Counted from the first letter of the stretch, positions 25,096 through 36,029 are shown. The stretch is DNA of 64,000 bases from Streptomyces sp. PCS3-D2 (GCF_000612545.2 NZ_CP097800.1:930001-994000), one strand, 5' to 3'. The notes: a model not told the origin generated them from the sequence alone. Made by a program: numbers and translations.

Positions 25096-26405
25096 CAGAG
25101 TCCGTTGACGCGGGCCATGCGGCCGACGACGAGGGGGGTGAAGTCCGCTTGGATGACCCGGGCCGTCCTGCGGGTCACGCGGGAGTGCTGACGCCGCACC
25201 TGTGCCATCAGGCGGCGGCTGCGCAGGGCCATCTCCAGTTCGAACCGGGTCCGCGGGTCACGCAGTCCGGTTCCGAAGAGCTTCTCCAGCTGGCGCATGC
25301 GGTACCGCACGGTCTGCGGGTGCACGCTGAGGGCCTTGGCCGCTTCGGGCGCGCCTCCGCCCTCGAGCCAGGCGAGCAGGGTCACCTCCAGCCGCTCGCT
25401 CTGCCGCGGTGTCAAGTCCGCGAGGGGTCGCAGCCAGCGGGCGGCCAGGGCGTGGGCCAGGGGTTCGTCCTGGAGCAGGAGCAGCGTCGAGAGGTGGTCG
25501 TCGACGAAGACGGCCCTGGGTTCCATGCCGGGTCGGCTGGGGGTCAGACCGGCCAGGCGCAGCGCCCAGCGCAGGGAAGAGGCCGTGTCCCGGATCGGGA
25601 CGGCGTGTCCCACTGCAGCGAACCGGCCGCGCAGCAGGTGCTCCAGCGGTCCGCGGTCATCCTGCTCAGGGCTCGGGACCAGCAGGCACGGCCGGCCCGC
25701 GAACATCCCGACGAGGGCGTCCTCCAGGACGCCCGCCAGTTGCTGTGCCTCGCCGGGCGTGGCCGGAACGATGGCCCGCACGGCCAGCGGGAGGGGCCAT
25801 CCGGCCGCCTCGGCGAGCTCGGTGAGGGAGCTGTCGGACGCGACGCGGTCGTCGGTGAGGGTCCTGAAGAGCTCCTGGCGGGCCCGTTCGCCCGGACGGG
25901 CTTCTTCACCGTTCTCCTCCTCGGTTCCCATCCGGGTGTTGTCCCGGACGCGTTTGAGGACCGGCTGACGGATCCCTTCGCGGGACCCGGGACGGACCTC
26001 CTCGCGGATGTCGCCGCGCCGGCCCTCGTGCGTGATCTCGCACTCGTCCGTGTATGTCGCCTCCCTGCTGACGGCCCTGCCGCGGCCTGCGCGTGCGGCC
26101 TCGGTTTCGGCCTGGGTTTCGGCCTCGGTTTCGTCCTGGTTCTCTGCCTGGTCCTGGCAGTCGTCCGGTGCTTGTTCCCGGGATCGTTCCTGGTAGCCGA
26201 GCGTGGTGAGGAGTGCCTCTTCCACCAGTTGCCGGAACAACTCTGCGTCAATGGCATCGTTGTCATCGACAAGTGCGGAAAATTCCGGAATTCCATGCAG
26301 AAGCTCCTCCACTATCTCGGCAGCCAGCGCGGGGAGTTCCCTGCGCAGGACGCGCGTCCACTCGCCTCGGGGGCGGGACCAGATGCGGTTCAGAAGTTCG
26401 CACAT
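25095..26405 (-). CDS. PucR/CdaR-type helix-turn-helix regulator
   Basis: 436-aa regulator. The C-terminus holds the PucR-type HTH: LEVTLLAWLEGGGAPEAAKA then LSVHPQTVRYRMRQLEKLFG. The middle resembles a GGDEF-like CdaR sensor region. Residues about 95-125 form an acidic low-complexity run (DQAENQDETEAETQAETEAA) of repeated Glu/Thr/Gln. The N-terminal 60 residues are helical (RELPALAAEIVEELLHGIPE). ATG 26405 has GAGGA 6 bases upstream. It is divergent from the cytochrome b/NuoF/lipoprotein module, the usual layout for a regulator of its neighbours. Confidence 0.88.
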   Translation of the reverse strand: MCELLNRIWSRPRGEWTRVLRRELPALAAEIVEELLHGIPEFSALVDDNDAIDAELFRQLVEEALLTTLGYQERSREQAPDDCQDQAENQDETEAETQAETEAARAGRGRAVSREATYTDECEITHEGRRGDIREEVRPGSREGIRQPVLKRVRDNTRMGTEEENGEEARPGERARQELFRTLTDDRVASDSSLTELAEAAGWPLPLAVRAIVPATPGEAQQLAGVLEDALVGMFAGRPCLLVPSPEQDDRGPLEHLLRGRFAAVGHAVPIRDTASSLRWALRLAGLTPSRPGMEPRAVFVDDHLSTLLLLQDEPLAHALAARWLRPLADLTPRQSERLEVTLLAWLEGGGAPEAAKALSVHPQTVRYRMRQLEKLFGTGLRDPRTRFELEMALRSRRLMAQVRRQHSRVTRRTARVIQADFTPLVVGRMARVNGL

Positions 26406-26859
26406 CGTTTTCCTCGTTCGTGCCGGGGTGAGGCTTGCCCGGGGAAGAGCGGCAAGCCCGCCGAGGTTGCCCCCCGCGTCAACATCGTTGCATGACACGG
26501 GAGTTGCGGCCCTCGTACTCCCTCCTGGAGAGGTCCGGCCGCCTATCGTCCCGGGACTTTGCCTTCTTTTTGCTGTCCGGGACGCGTAGGTGGCGGGCGG
26601 CGCGGTGGCCTGTTGCAACCTCCGCTGGAGGGGAATCTTCCGGTGTTGTTCGATGCGCCGGAGACGGGCTGCGAGAAATTATCACGTTTCGATAAATCCT
26701 GTGGAGCTGATGTGACGCTCCACGATGCTGCTGCACTCCGGCCCCAAGTTCCCTCGGCCGGCGCGGAGTTTCACAGCGCGGCCGGGCAGAGACGACAACG
26801 ACCCCCGGGTTCCGAGCGCCAGGTGGAGTGCTCGGTACCCAGGCGCACAGGAGACCTGG
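26406..26859. other. Divergent control region of the redox module
   Basis: 454 bp without a gene, between the PucR-type regulator and the cytochrome. It has a palindromic AT-rich site (26679-26695), an imperfect hairpin (TCCCGGGAC ... GTCCGGGA, about 26549-26583) and a T-rich patch near 26567-26573. All promoters for both directions must lie here. Confidence 0.5.
26679..26695. promoter_or_regulatory. Operator candidate for the redox module
   Basis: TTATC-acgtttc-GATAA inverted repeat in an AT-rich island, 165 bp before the cytochrome gene. Low-GC symmetry is rare in this 73% GC window, so binding by the adjacent PucR-type regulator is a reasonable guess. Confidence 0.35.
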
Positions 26860-27855
26860 ATGCCCTTGCCCCAGCCGCACATGCCTCGCCCGCACAGGGC
26901 CCGCCGTAAAAGCCGACACGCGGCATCGGCTCCGGCAGCGGGACGGAGGGCCGCCCGGCGGCCCTCCCTTTTGCCGACCCCCGGACGGATGAGTCCGGGC
27001 GCGCTCTGCGCCGTCGGCGCGGCCATCGTCTCCATCACCGTGGCCGCCCGCGCGGGCGCCTTCACCCAGTTCTGGGACTTCCTCGACTTCGGGGCAGGCG
27101 TGCTCTCGCTCGTCTCGCTCACCTCCACCGTGCTGTGGGGGCTGATCTCCACCGACCGACTGCTGCTGAAATCGGGGCACCGGCTGCTGGCCCAGGGCGT
27201 GCACCGCGGCCTGGCCGTGTCCGGGCTCGGCTTCCTGGCCCTGCACATCTGGGTCAAGATCGCGGGGCAGCGGACGACCGCCTCGGCGGCGGTGGTGCCC
27301 TTCACCGACATCGGACAGCCCGTGCTGATCGGTCTCGGCAGCCTGGCCGGATACCTCTTCGTCGCGGTCGCCGTCTCCGGCGCGGTGCGCAGCGCGTTCG
27401 CCACCAAGGGCCGCTCCCTATGGTGGCGCGCCCTGCACTTCGCCGCCTATCCGGCCTGGGGTGCCTCGCTGGTGCACGGGCTGAAGGCGGGCCGCGCCGC
27501 CGACCTCTATGTAACGGTGTCGTACGCGCTGTGCCTGCTCGGCGTCGCCGGCATGTTGGCCTTCCGGATCAGGTCCAGGACGAGTGAGTCACCGACCAGG
27601 CCCCCCGGAACGGCGAGTACGCAGCAACTGCCCGTCGTGGCCGCGGTCCCCCGGCAGCGACGGGAGTCGCGCGCACGGGCGTCGGGCGCGCGGGAGAAGT
27701 TCACCGGGCCGGCCGCGCCGCCCACGGACGACCAACCCGCTCTGACGGCCGTGTACGCGGCCGACCCGGCCGGCTCCTCCATGGACGCCGGCTTGGGCAT
27801 GGGCACCGCCGGCATGGACGGGGACCAGTTCGCCACCCGCGAGTGGCGGCTGTGA
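26860..27855 (+). CDS. Ferric-reductase-like cytochrome b membrane protein
   Basis: 331 aa: basic N-terminus, six membrane helices (about 45-240), and a disordered C-terminal tail of about 90 residues. Four histidines are placed as heme ligands: His115 and His129 on one helix, His193 and His206 on another, spacings 14 and 13 as in ferric reductase/NADPH-oxidase transmembrane domains that stack two b hemes. There is no FAD or NAD domain of its own; the next gene, overlapping by GTGA, encodes a NADH-type flavoprotein and may supply electrons. ATG 26860 has AGGAGA 6 bases upstream. A transmembrane electron carrier role is inference. Confidence 0.8.
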   Translation: MPLPQPHMPRPHRARRKSRHAASAPAAGRRAARRPSLLPTPGRMSPGALCAVGAAIVSITVAARAGAFTQFWDFLDFGAGVLSLVSLTSTVLWGLISTDRLLLKSGHRLLAQGVHRGLAVSGLGFLALHIWVKIAGQRTTASAAVVPFTDIGQPVLIGLGSLAGYLFVAVAVSGAVRSAFATKGRSLWWRALHFAAYPAWGASLVHGLKAGRAADLYVTVSYALCLLGVAGMLAFRIRSRTSESPTRPPGTASTQQLPVVAAVPRQRRESRARASGAREKFTGPAAPPTDDQPALTAVYAADPAGSSMDAGLGMGTAGMDGDQFATREWRL

Positions 27856-29303
27856 GCGGCTTCACGCGCCCCAGCCTCGGCTGCGTGGGCGCCCCCAGAC
27901 TGCTGGCCGGGCTCGATCAGGCCCCTCGGCTCGACCGCGTCGCCCATCTGACCACGCACGGCCAGCTACCGCGCTACCGGCCGGACGAGCTCGTCGACCT
28001 CGCCGAGAACATCGACTTGCGGGGACGCGGCGGGGCCGGGTTCCCCTTCGCCCGGAAACTGCGTGCTGTCATGCGCGCGGCCGAGGGCCGCGACACGGGA
28101 ACCGCGGTGGTCGTCAACGCCAGTGAGGGCGAACCGAGTTGCCTCAAGGACAAGGCTCTGCTGCTGCACGTCCCGCACCTGGTGCTGGACGGGGCCCTGC
28201 TGGCCGCCGCCGCGGTCGGCGCCGAGGACGTCGTCATCGGCGTCACCCGGCCGGACGTGGAGCAGTCGCTCCGCGCGGCCGTGGCGGAACGCGGTCCCGC
28301 CGGCCGTCAGGTGCGGGTGCAGGCGCTGCCCGAACGCTTCGTGACGGGTGAGAGCACCTCCATGGTCAACGGCCTGAACGGGGGGCCGACGCTGCCTTCG
28401 GGGCAGAAGATCCGGACCAGCGAGCGGGGCCTGGGCGGCATGCCCACCCTGTTCTCGAACACCGAGACCTACGCCCAGCTCGCCGTGGCGGCACGGATCG
28501 GCGCGCTGGACTTCCGGGCGGTCGGCCTGCCCTCCGAGCCCGGCACCGTGATGCTGACCATCGCCGGCCGCACGGTCGTCGAGGCGCCGCTGGGGACCCC
28601 GCTGGCGTACGTCCTGGAGCTGTGCGGGCTGGATCCCGGCCAGGGTGTCCTGGTGGGCGGTTACCACGGCAAGTGGCTGGACCCGGGGTCCGCCCGTATC
28701 GCCGACCTGTCCCGCGGTTCCCTCGCGGCCTTCGACGCGGTGCTGGGGGCGGGGGCGGTACTGCCCCTGCCGGAGGACACCTGCCCGGCGGGCGAGGTGG
28801 CACGGGTGACCCGCTGGATGGCGAACGAGACGGCCGGTCAGTGCGGCCCCTGCTTCCGGGGGCTGCCCGCGCTGGCCGACGTGATGGAGGACGCGGTGAG
28901 GGGCGGGGGCAGAACCGCGCTGGAAACGATCGAGGCCCGGATGAAAGTGGTGCGGCGCCGCGGTGCGTGCAGCCATCCCGACGGCACCGCGGCGTTCGTC
29001 GCCTCGGCGCTCGCGGCGTTCCCGGACGAGTTCCGCGACCACGCCCTCGGCAGCGGCTGCGGCCGGCGAGTGGTGGGGGCGCTGCCCCTTCCCGAGGACG
29101 AGACCCCGGAGGAACGGCTGGTGGTGGACTGGACCCTGTGCAGGGGACACGGACTGTGCGTGGACATCCTCCCCGACGTCGTACGGCTCGACGCGGACGG
29201 CTACCCGTCCCAGGCGTCCATGCCGGTACCGGCGCAGTTGCGGCAGAAGGCCCAGCGCGCGGTGCGGCGCTGCCCCGCGCTGGCGCTGCGCATCCAGGAC
29301 TGA
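27852..29303 (+). CDS. NuoF-like flavoprotein fused to a ferredoxin
   Basis: 483 aa. Residues 30-250 match the NADH/FMN module of NuoF (RGRGGAGFPFARKL at 57, VVNASEGEP at 87, LFSNTETYAQL at 200), 250-300 an SLBB-like part, and 320-400 the Fe-S module. There the usual C-x2-C-x2-C...C reads A328-x2-C331-x2-C334...C373, so the first ligand is replaced by Ala. The last 55 residues are a small ferredoxin, C430-x5-C436 ... C474-Pro, of the single-cluster 3Fe-4S/4Fe-4S type. GTG overlaps the cytochrome stop. It likely oxidises NADH and passes electrons onward; this role is inferred. Confidence 0.85.
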   Translation: MSGFTRPSLGCVGAPRLLAGLDQAPRLDRVAHLTTHGQLPRYRPDELVDLAENIDLRGRGGAGFPFARKLRAVMRAAEGRDTGTAVVVNASEGEPSCLKDKALLLHVPHLVLDGALLAAAAVGAEDVVIGVTRPDVEQSLRAAVAERGPAGRQVRVQALPERFVTGESTSMVNGLNGGPTLPSGQKIRTSERGLGGMPTLFSNTETYAQLAVAARIGALDFRAVGLPSEPGTVMLTIAGRTVVEAPLGTPLAYVLELCGLDPGQGVLVGGYHGKWLDPGSARIADLSRGSLAAFDAVLGAGAVLPLPEDTCPAGEVARVTRWMANETAGQCGPCFRGLPALADVMEDAVRGGGRTALETIEARMKVVRRRGACSHPDGTAAFVASALAAFPDEFRDHALGSGCGRRVVGALPLPEDETPEERLVVDWTLCRGHGLCVDILPDVVRLDADGYPSQASMPVPAQLRQKAQRAVRRCPALALRIQD

Positions 29304-29355
29304 ACCAACTGCACCGGGTTCAATGTTGGCGCGATCTGACAAATTCCCAGGGAGA

Positions 29356-29386
29356 TTGACATTCTCCGACAGCGGCCCCGTAGAAA
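29356..29386 (+). promoter_or_regulatory. Sigma-70-type promoter for the SCO0930-type lipoprotein
   Basis: TTGACA (29356-29361) and TAGAAA (29381-29386) separated by 19 bp, or GTAGAA at 18 bp, 45 bp before the lipoprotein GTG and inside an unusually AT-rich stretch. It suggests the lipoprotein can be made independently of the two upstream genes. Confidence 0.55.
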
Positions 29387-29431
29387 TTACCCAGGGCACG
29401 AGAACGCGAATCCTGACCTGAAGGAGAGATC

Positions 29432-30439
29432 GTGAAGAAGATGCGTCGTGGAGTATTCGCCGGGTCGGCCGTCGCGGTATTGATGCTGACCGCCGCTTGT
29501 GGCAGCGGCGAGAATTCCGCGGGAAAGCAGGATTCGGTCCAGCCGGTCGGCGACAGCAAACAGGCGGGCTCCGGTTATGACGGATACGGGGGCGGCTCGG
29601 GCGCCGTACCGGCCGCCGACACGGTCAAGAACGGCCCGGCCGGAGAGCTCAAGGTGGAGGCCAACGCGCAACTGGGGTCGACCGTCACCGACAGTGCGGG
29701 CTTCACGCTCTACCGGTTCGACAAGGACACTCCCAAGCCCCCGAAGTCCACCTGTGAGGGGGACTGCGCTGCGGTCTGGCCGGCGGTCTCCGCGGATGAC
29801 GCCTCGGCGGGCGAGGGCATGGACAAGAGCCTGCTCGGATCGGTCGAACGGGCCGACGGGACCAAGCAGCTGACCCTGGCGGGCTGGCCGGTGTACCGCT
29901 ACGCCAAGGACACGAAGCCGGGCGACACGCTCGGCGAGGGCGTCGGCGGGACCTGGCACGTGCTGGCGCCCGACGGGAAGCCGGCCAAGGCGGGCGGCGG
30001 GTCCGGCGCCGACCCGAGCGCGGGCGGCGGAGCGGGCGCGCCCGCGGGTGAGGCCGGCGGCCAGAACGAGGCGCAGGCCGATCCGGTCGGGGTCAACCGG
30101 AACACGAAGCTCGGTGCCATCCTCACGGACGCGGAGGGCCGCACCCTGTACCGGTTCGACAAGGACAGCGCCTGGCCGATGAAGACCAACTGCCTCGGCG
30201 CCTGCCTGAACACGTGGAAGCCCGCCAAGGCCGTCGACAAGGAATTGGTGAAGGGAATTCCCGCGGAATTGGTGGGAACGTTCAAGCGGCCTGACGGCAC
30301 CGAACAGCTGACGATCGACTGCTGGCCGGTGTACACCTTCACCGGGGACAAGGAAGCCGGCGACATCAACGGACAGGGCAAGCAGGGCGTCTGGTTCGCG
30401 GTCTCCGACAAGGGCAAGAAGGTGACGGCCACCGGATGA
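29432..30439 (+). CDS. SCO0930-family COG4315 repeat lipoprotein
   Basis: 335-aa surface lipoprotein; lipobox LTAAC after a short signal. Two COG4315-type repeats follow, each with LGSTVTDSAGFTLYRFDKDT-like strand, then a Cys pair before Trp (CEGDCAAVWP; CLGACLNTWK), then WPVYRY/WPVYTF, separated by a Gly/Ala-rich linker at about 185-215. This matches what I know as the SCO0930 family. Related COG4315 proteins occur in many bacteria with unknown function. Its place after the cytochrome and flavoprotein suggests an outer redox partner, but no heme motif (CxxCH) is present. GTG 29432 follows AAGGAGAG. Confidence 0.85.
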   Translation: MKKMRRGVFAGSAVAVLMLTAACGSGENSAGKQDSVQPVGDSKQAGSGYDGYGGGSGAVPAADTVKNGPAGELKVEANAQLGSTVTDSAGFTLYRFDKDTPKPPKSTCEGDCAAVWPAVSADDASAGEGMDKSLLGSVERADGTKQLTLAGWPVYRYAKDTKPGDTLGEGVGGTWHVLAPDGKPAKAGGGSGADPSAGGGAGAPAGEAGGQNEAQADPVGVNRNTKLGAILTDAEGRTLYRFDKDSAWPMKTNCLGACLNTWKPAKAVDKELVKGIPAELVGTFKRPDGTEQLTIDCWPVYTFTGDKEAGDINGQGKQGVWFAVSDKGKKVTATG

Positions 30440-30510
30440 GGCCGTGAAGCCCGCCCCCAAAGGACTTTCCGCGCCGCACAGCACCGAACAGCACGACACC
30501 CCCTGAACGC

Positions 30511-30544
30511 GTGGTGCCCGGGCCCCTCCCCTCCCGGGCACCAC
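30511..30544 (+). terminator. Terminator after the redox module
   Basis: Perfect 12-bp stem GTGGTGCCCGGG / CCCGGGCACCAC with a 10-base loop, followed by GACCCCTTTT. It closes the unit 72 bp after the lipoprotein stop. Confidence 0.85.
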
Positions 30545-30577
30545 GACCCCTTTTCCCGATCAGTCCGTGAGGTCCGC

Positions 30578-31162
30578 ATGCCGACCACCGACCGCCCCGC
30601 TCCCCGGATCCGCCCGTCCGCCGCCGTCGCCGCGGTGTGCGTCACCGTTCTGCTGTCCGGAGGGTGCGCGGGGCACGCGGCCGTGCCAGCCTCCGCGGAG
30701 GCGGGCACGCCCGGCACCTCGATCGAGGAGATCGCGAAGGCCATCGGGTGCACCGCCGAAGTCAGCGTGGAGGCGGAAGAGTTGCGGCAGGGGGGCTGTG
30801 AGACCGGGCAGGGCGCCTACCGCATGGCCACCTTCGCCGCCCGGGACGGTGCGCGCGCGTGGCTGGACGAGGCCCGGGCGTACGGCGGGATCTACCTGGT
30901 GGGCGACCGGTGGGTCGTCACCACCCAGTCCGCGGACGCCCTGAACGCGCTCCGCGAACGGCTCGGCGGCTCCGTCGAGACGGGCACCGCGCACCACGCG
31001 CCGGCCTCCGGGAGCACGGGGCCCTCCGCGCCCGACGCGGCCCCGGAGGGGAGCGCGGCCCCCTCCGCAGGCATGCCCTCCGGGGCCGCACACACTGGCC
31101 CCTCCGAACACACTGGCCTCTCCGAGCACTCGGGCCACTCGACTCCCGCCGCGGGCGGTTGA
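30578..31162 (+). CDS. Exported lipoprotein of unknown function
   Basis: 194 aa. Signal and lipobox AAVAAVCVTVLLSGGC are followed by a compact domain (IAKAIGCTAEVSVEAEELRQ, AFRMATF-like strand, GIYLVGDRWVVTTQS) of about 90 residues and a Ser/Pro/Gly/His-rich tail with repeated THTGPSEHTG-like units. The domain has the size and pattern of small mycobacterial/streptomycete lipoproteins that sense or bind ligands, but I recognise no family. GAGG precedes ATG 30578. It sits after the redox-module terminator, so it is probably a separate unit. Confidence 0.75.
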   Translation: MPTTDRPAPRIRPSAAVAAVCVTVLLSGGCAGHAAVPASAEAGTPGTSIEEIAKAIGCTAEVSVEAEELRQGGCETGQGAYRMATFAARDGARAWLDEARAYGGIYLVGDRWVVTTQSADALNALRERLGGSVETGTAHHAPASGSTGPSAPDAAPEGSAAPSAGMPSGAAHTGPSEHTGLSEHSGHSTPAAGG

Positions 31163-31315
31163 GTCGGGTCCGCGCGGAGGCGGCGTGTCGGCCAGTGTCC
31201 TGATGTGGGCTCATTCGCGAGGAGCACAAGGACCTCCCCTCCGGGGATGATTCGGCCGGGGTACCGGGTGCAACAAGGTGGACTCGTACGCGACTTCACC
31301 GAAAGGAACGGCTCC

Positions 31316-32890
31316 GTGCGCCTGAAACGCCTCGCACCGCTGCTCGCCGCCGCCGGACTCATCGCCACCGGTGTGCCCCTGCTGACCGCACCGCAGGCCG
31401 CCGCGGCTCCCGCGGCCGACCATCTGCGGCAGAAGCCCGCATGGCAGCGGTGCAGCCCCGACCGGCCTGCCTCGTACGAGTGCGCCACGCTGAAGGTCCC
31501 GCTCGACTACCGGCGTCCCGACGGCCGCACGATCGACATCGCGATATCCAGGATGAAGAGCGAGAACCCCGCCAAGCGGCACGGCGTCCTGCTGCTGAAC
31601 CCCGGTGGCCCCGGTGGTGAGGGGCTCGACCTGCCGCTGCTGATGAGCTCGGCGATGCCCCAGGAGGTGCGGGACACCTACGACCTGATCGGTTTCGACC
31701 CACGCGGGGTCGGCGCCAGCAGCCCCATCACCTGCGGGCTGAACGACGCCGAGCAGCCCTTCGACCGCGCCTACCGTCCGGAGACCTTCCCCTCCGACGT
31801 GGCATGGGCCCGCACCGTCGCCGACAAGTGCCGCGAGAAGGCCGGCGCCGTGCTGCCGCACATCACCACCCGCAACACGGCCCGCGACATGGACACCATC
31901 CGCGCGGTGCTCGGCGAGGGCCGGATCTCGTACCTGGGCTACTCGTACGGGACTTACCTCGGCGCGGTGTACTCGCAGATGTACCCGGAGCGCACCGACC
32001 GCTTCGTGCTCGACAGCGGGGTGGACCCGCAGCGCATCTGGCGCGGGATGATCCAGGTGTGGGCCACCGAGGCCGAACCCGCGTTCGCGCGGTGGACGCG
32101 GTGGGCGGCGGAACGGTCCGAGCAGTTCGGGCTGGGCGACGACCCGAAGGCGGTCTCCGCCACCTTCTGGGGGCTGGTGGAGCGCGCCGACCGGGAGCCC
32201 ATCGACTTCGAGGGCTCGAAGGTCACCGGCGACATGATCCGGTCCGCGCGCGGGGTGTTCTTCTACCCGGCGCAGGCCACACCGCTGGTCGCGGCCCTGA
32301 AGGCCGCCTCCGAGGGCAGGGCGCCGGCGGCGGGCACGGACACCCGGGAACTGAAGCTGCGGCTCCTCGGCCGGACGGCCGAGGAGCCGGCCTCGGACAA
32401 CAGCACGGCCGTCTTCTGGGCCGTGGTCTGCGGGGACACCGGCACCTGGCCCCGGTACACCGAGCAGTACGAGCGGGACGCGGCGAAGGACAAGACGAGG
32501 TACCCGCTGTACGGGGACTTCGCGTCCAACATCAAGCCGTGTGCCTTCTGGGACCGGCCGGTGGAGTCGGCCACCCCGATGCGCAAGCGGGCGAACGTGC
32601 TGACGGTGCAGAACGAGTGGGACTCGCAGACCCCGCTCACCAGCGGTGAGGGCCTGCACAGGGCGCTCAAGGGCTCGCGGATGGTGCTGGCCAAGGGCGG
32701 TGAGGGCCACGGTGTGTACCTCTTCGACGCCGCGTCATGCGCCAACGCCCTGGTCCATGCCTACCTGGCCACGGGAAGGCTGCCCGCCCAGGACGTGACC
32801 TGCGAGAACCCGACGGAAGCCGGCGCCGAGCGCCGCGGAACCGCTCCGGCGAAGCCGCTGCCTCTCCCCCGGCTGCCCGGGCGGTTCTGA
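31316..32890 (+). CDS. Secreted alpha/beta hydrolase, tripeptidyl aminopeptidase-like
   Basis: 524-aa exported serine hydrolase of the Streptomyces TAP/SlpD-type group. Signal peptide LLAAAGLIATGVPLLTAPQA; then GVLLLNPGGPGGEGLDLPLL (oxyanion loop), the nucleophile elbow GYSYGTYLG, a helical cap, then the acid and base in NEWDSQTP and GGEGHGVY. Members cleave tripeptides from protein N-termini or hydrolyse esters outside the cell. GTG 31316 follows AAAGGAAC at 8 bases. The gene stands alone and converges on the SRPBCC gene with a 14-bp gap. Confidence 0.92.
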   Translation: MRLKRLAPLLAAAGLIATGVPLLTAPQAAAAPAADHLRQKPAWQRCSPDRPASYECATLKVPLDYRRPDGRTIDIAISRMKSENPAKRHGVLLLNPGGPGGEGLDLPLLMSSAMPQEVRDTYDLIGFDPRGVGASSPITCGLNDAEQPFDRAYRPETFPSDVAWARTVADKCREKAGAVLPHITTRNTARDMDTIRAVLGEGRISYLGYSYGTYLGAVYSQMYPERTDRFVLDSGVDPQRIWRGMIQVWATEAEPAFARWTRWAAERSEQFGLGDDPKAVSATFWGLVERADREPIDFEGSKVTGDMIRSARGVFFYPAQATPLVAALKAASEGRAPAAGTDTRELKLRLLGRTAEEPASDNSTAVFWAVVCGDTGTWPRYTEQYERDAAKDKTRYPLYGDFASNIKPCAFWDRPVESATPMRKRANVLTVQNEWDSQTPLTSGEGLHRALKGSRMVLAKGGEGHGVYLFDAASCANALVHAYLATGRLPAQDVTCENPTEAGAERRGTAPAKPLPLPRLPGRF

Positions 32891-32904
32891 CCCGGCCCCG
32901 AGGT

Positions 32905-33357
32905 TCAGCTCGTAAGGGACGCCTCCGCGGCAGCCTTGATGCGGCGGCCGAAGTCGGGGGCGTCCTTGCGGGCCGCGCCCGCCGCGATGCCGACCAGGAG
33001 CTTGCCGAGGCCGTGGCCCTCCAGCGTGTTGAAGATCCGGACCCGGGTGCGCCCGCCGGGCAGGGACGCGAGGTCGTAGCCGCCCTCCGCGGTGATCAGG
33101 TTGCGGCTCTGCTCCGTCCAGCGGATCAGATACGGCGGGTCGAAACCGGTGATGCGGAACTCACGGGCCGTCTTCATCCCGGCGTCCTTGACCGTGCTGC
33201 GGAAGACGGTGCCGAGCGCGGTGGGGCCGTCGGGGGTCTTGGTGATCTGCTGCACGCGCGGACTGAAGTCGGGGTCGTTGCGTCCGTCGGCGAGGTAGGT
33301 GAAGACCTGCTCGACCGGCCGGTCGATCTCGATGCTCGCCTCGAACTGTCCGGACAT
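32905..33357 (-). CDS. SRPBCC family protein (polyketide cyclase/dehydrase-like)
   Basis: 150-aa START-like helix-grip domain. MSGQFEASIEIDRPVEQVFT is the classic first strand, then YLADGRNDPDFSP, GFDPPYLIRWTEQ and a long C-terminal amphipathic helix. Such proteins bind hydrophobic ligands in a deep cavity; most in this subgroup have unknown ligands and few are enzymes. GAGGAG lies 6 bases before ATG 33357. It may share a transcript with the thioesterase gene 106 bp upstream. Confidence 0.9.
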   Translation of the reverse strand: MSGQFEASIEIDRPVEQVFTYLADGRNDPDFSPRVQQITKTPDGPTALGTVFRSTVKDAGMKTAREFRITGFDPPYLIRWTEQSRNLITAEGGYDLASLPGGRTRVRIFNTLEGHGLGKLLVGIAAGAARKDAPDFGRRIKAAAEASLTS

Positions 33358-33463
33358 GTCCGCTCCTCGGTGCGACTACCCGTGCCATGCTCCCAGACCC
33401 GCGGGCGGCGCGCGCGCCGAGTGCCCCGATGCCCCGGCCCCGCGGTGTGCGCACCGCCGCGGT

Positions 33464-33877
33464 TCAGCCCAGGAGGGCGTGGACCGTGGAGGCGGTGGCG
33501 GCCGGCTCGTCGGCGCCCTCCGGGGTCAGGGTGATGTCGGCGAAGGCCATGCGCTTGCCGAGCTTGGTGACCCGCACGTGGATCAGTACGTCGGCGTCGA
33601 TCACCGGGCGCTGGAAGCTCGTCGACTGCTGGACGGTGGTCATCGGGCCGTATCCGCCGCGTGCGGCGCAGATCGCGAGGACGGTGGCGGTGTCGGCTGC
33701 GGCCATCATGGCCTGCCCGCAGAGGGCGCCGCCGTCCCGCGCGAGGGCGGCGGACCAGGGCAGCCGCAGGACGGCGTGCCGCTCGCCGGTCTCCTGGACG
33801 GTCAGCCCGAGGGCCAGCACCCAGGGCGCGAAGTTGTCGGCGAGGATCTTGTCTGCGTCTGCGGGAGAGAACGTCAC
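33464..33877 (-). CDS. PaaI-type acyl-CoA thioesterase
   Basis: 137-aa hot-dog fold protein. The core helix area reads ALARDGGALCGQAMMAAADT, with the conserved Gly and the Asp of D-T-A-T in place of the usual HGG...D pair, then QQSTSFQRPVIDADVLIHV. It would hydrolyse an acyl-CoA ester in the cytosol. GTG 33877 gives VTFSPADADKIL, a normal opening; the ribosome site is weak, and a GTG at 33910 with AAAGGGG is an alternative that falls within the hairpin. It follows FadH on the same strand, in keeping with fatty-acid handling. Confidence 0.85.
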   Translation of the reverse strand: MTFSPADADKILADNFAPWVLALGLTVQETGERHAVLRLPWSAALARDGGALCGQAMMAAADTATVLAICAARGGYGPMTTVQQSTSFQRPVIDADVLIHVRVTKLGKRMAFADITLTPEGADEPAATASTVHALLG

Positions 33878-33882
33878 CGGGA

Positions 33883-33914
33883 GATTGTGGCGGCCCGGCC
33901 GGACCGCCACAATC
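33883..33914 (-). terminator. Hairpin between FadH and the thioesterase
   Basis: 11-bp perfect stem GATTGTGGCGG / CCGCCACAATC with a 10-base loop, 10 bp past the FadH stop. It could end FadH transcripts or attenuate the thioesterase, whose start lies 6 bp beyond it. Confidence 0.6.
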
Positions 33915-33923
33915 CCCTTTCGG

Positions 33924-36029
<2,106 letters not shown>

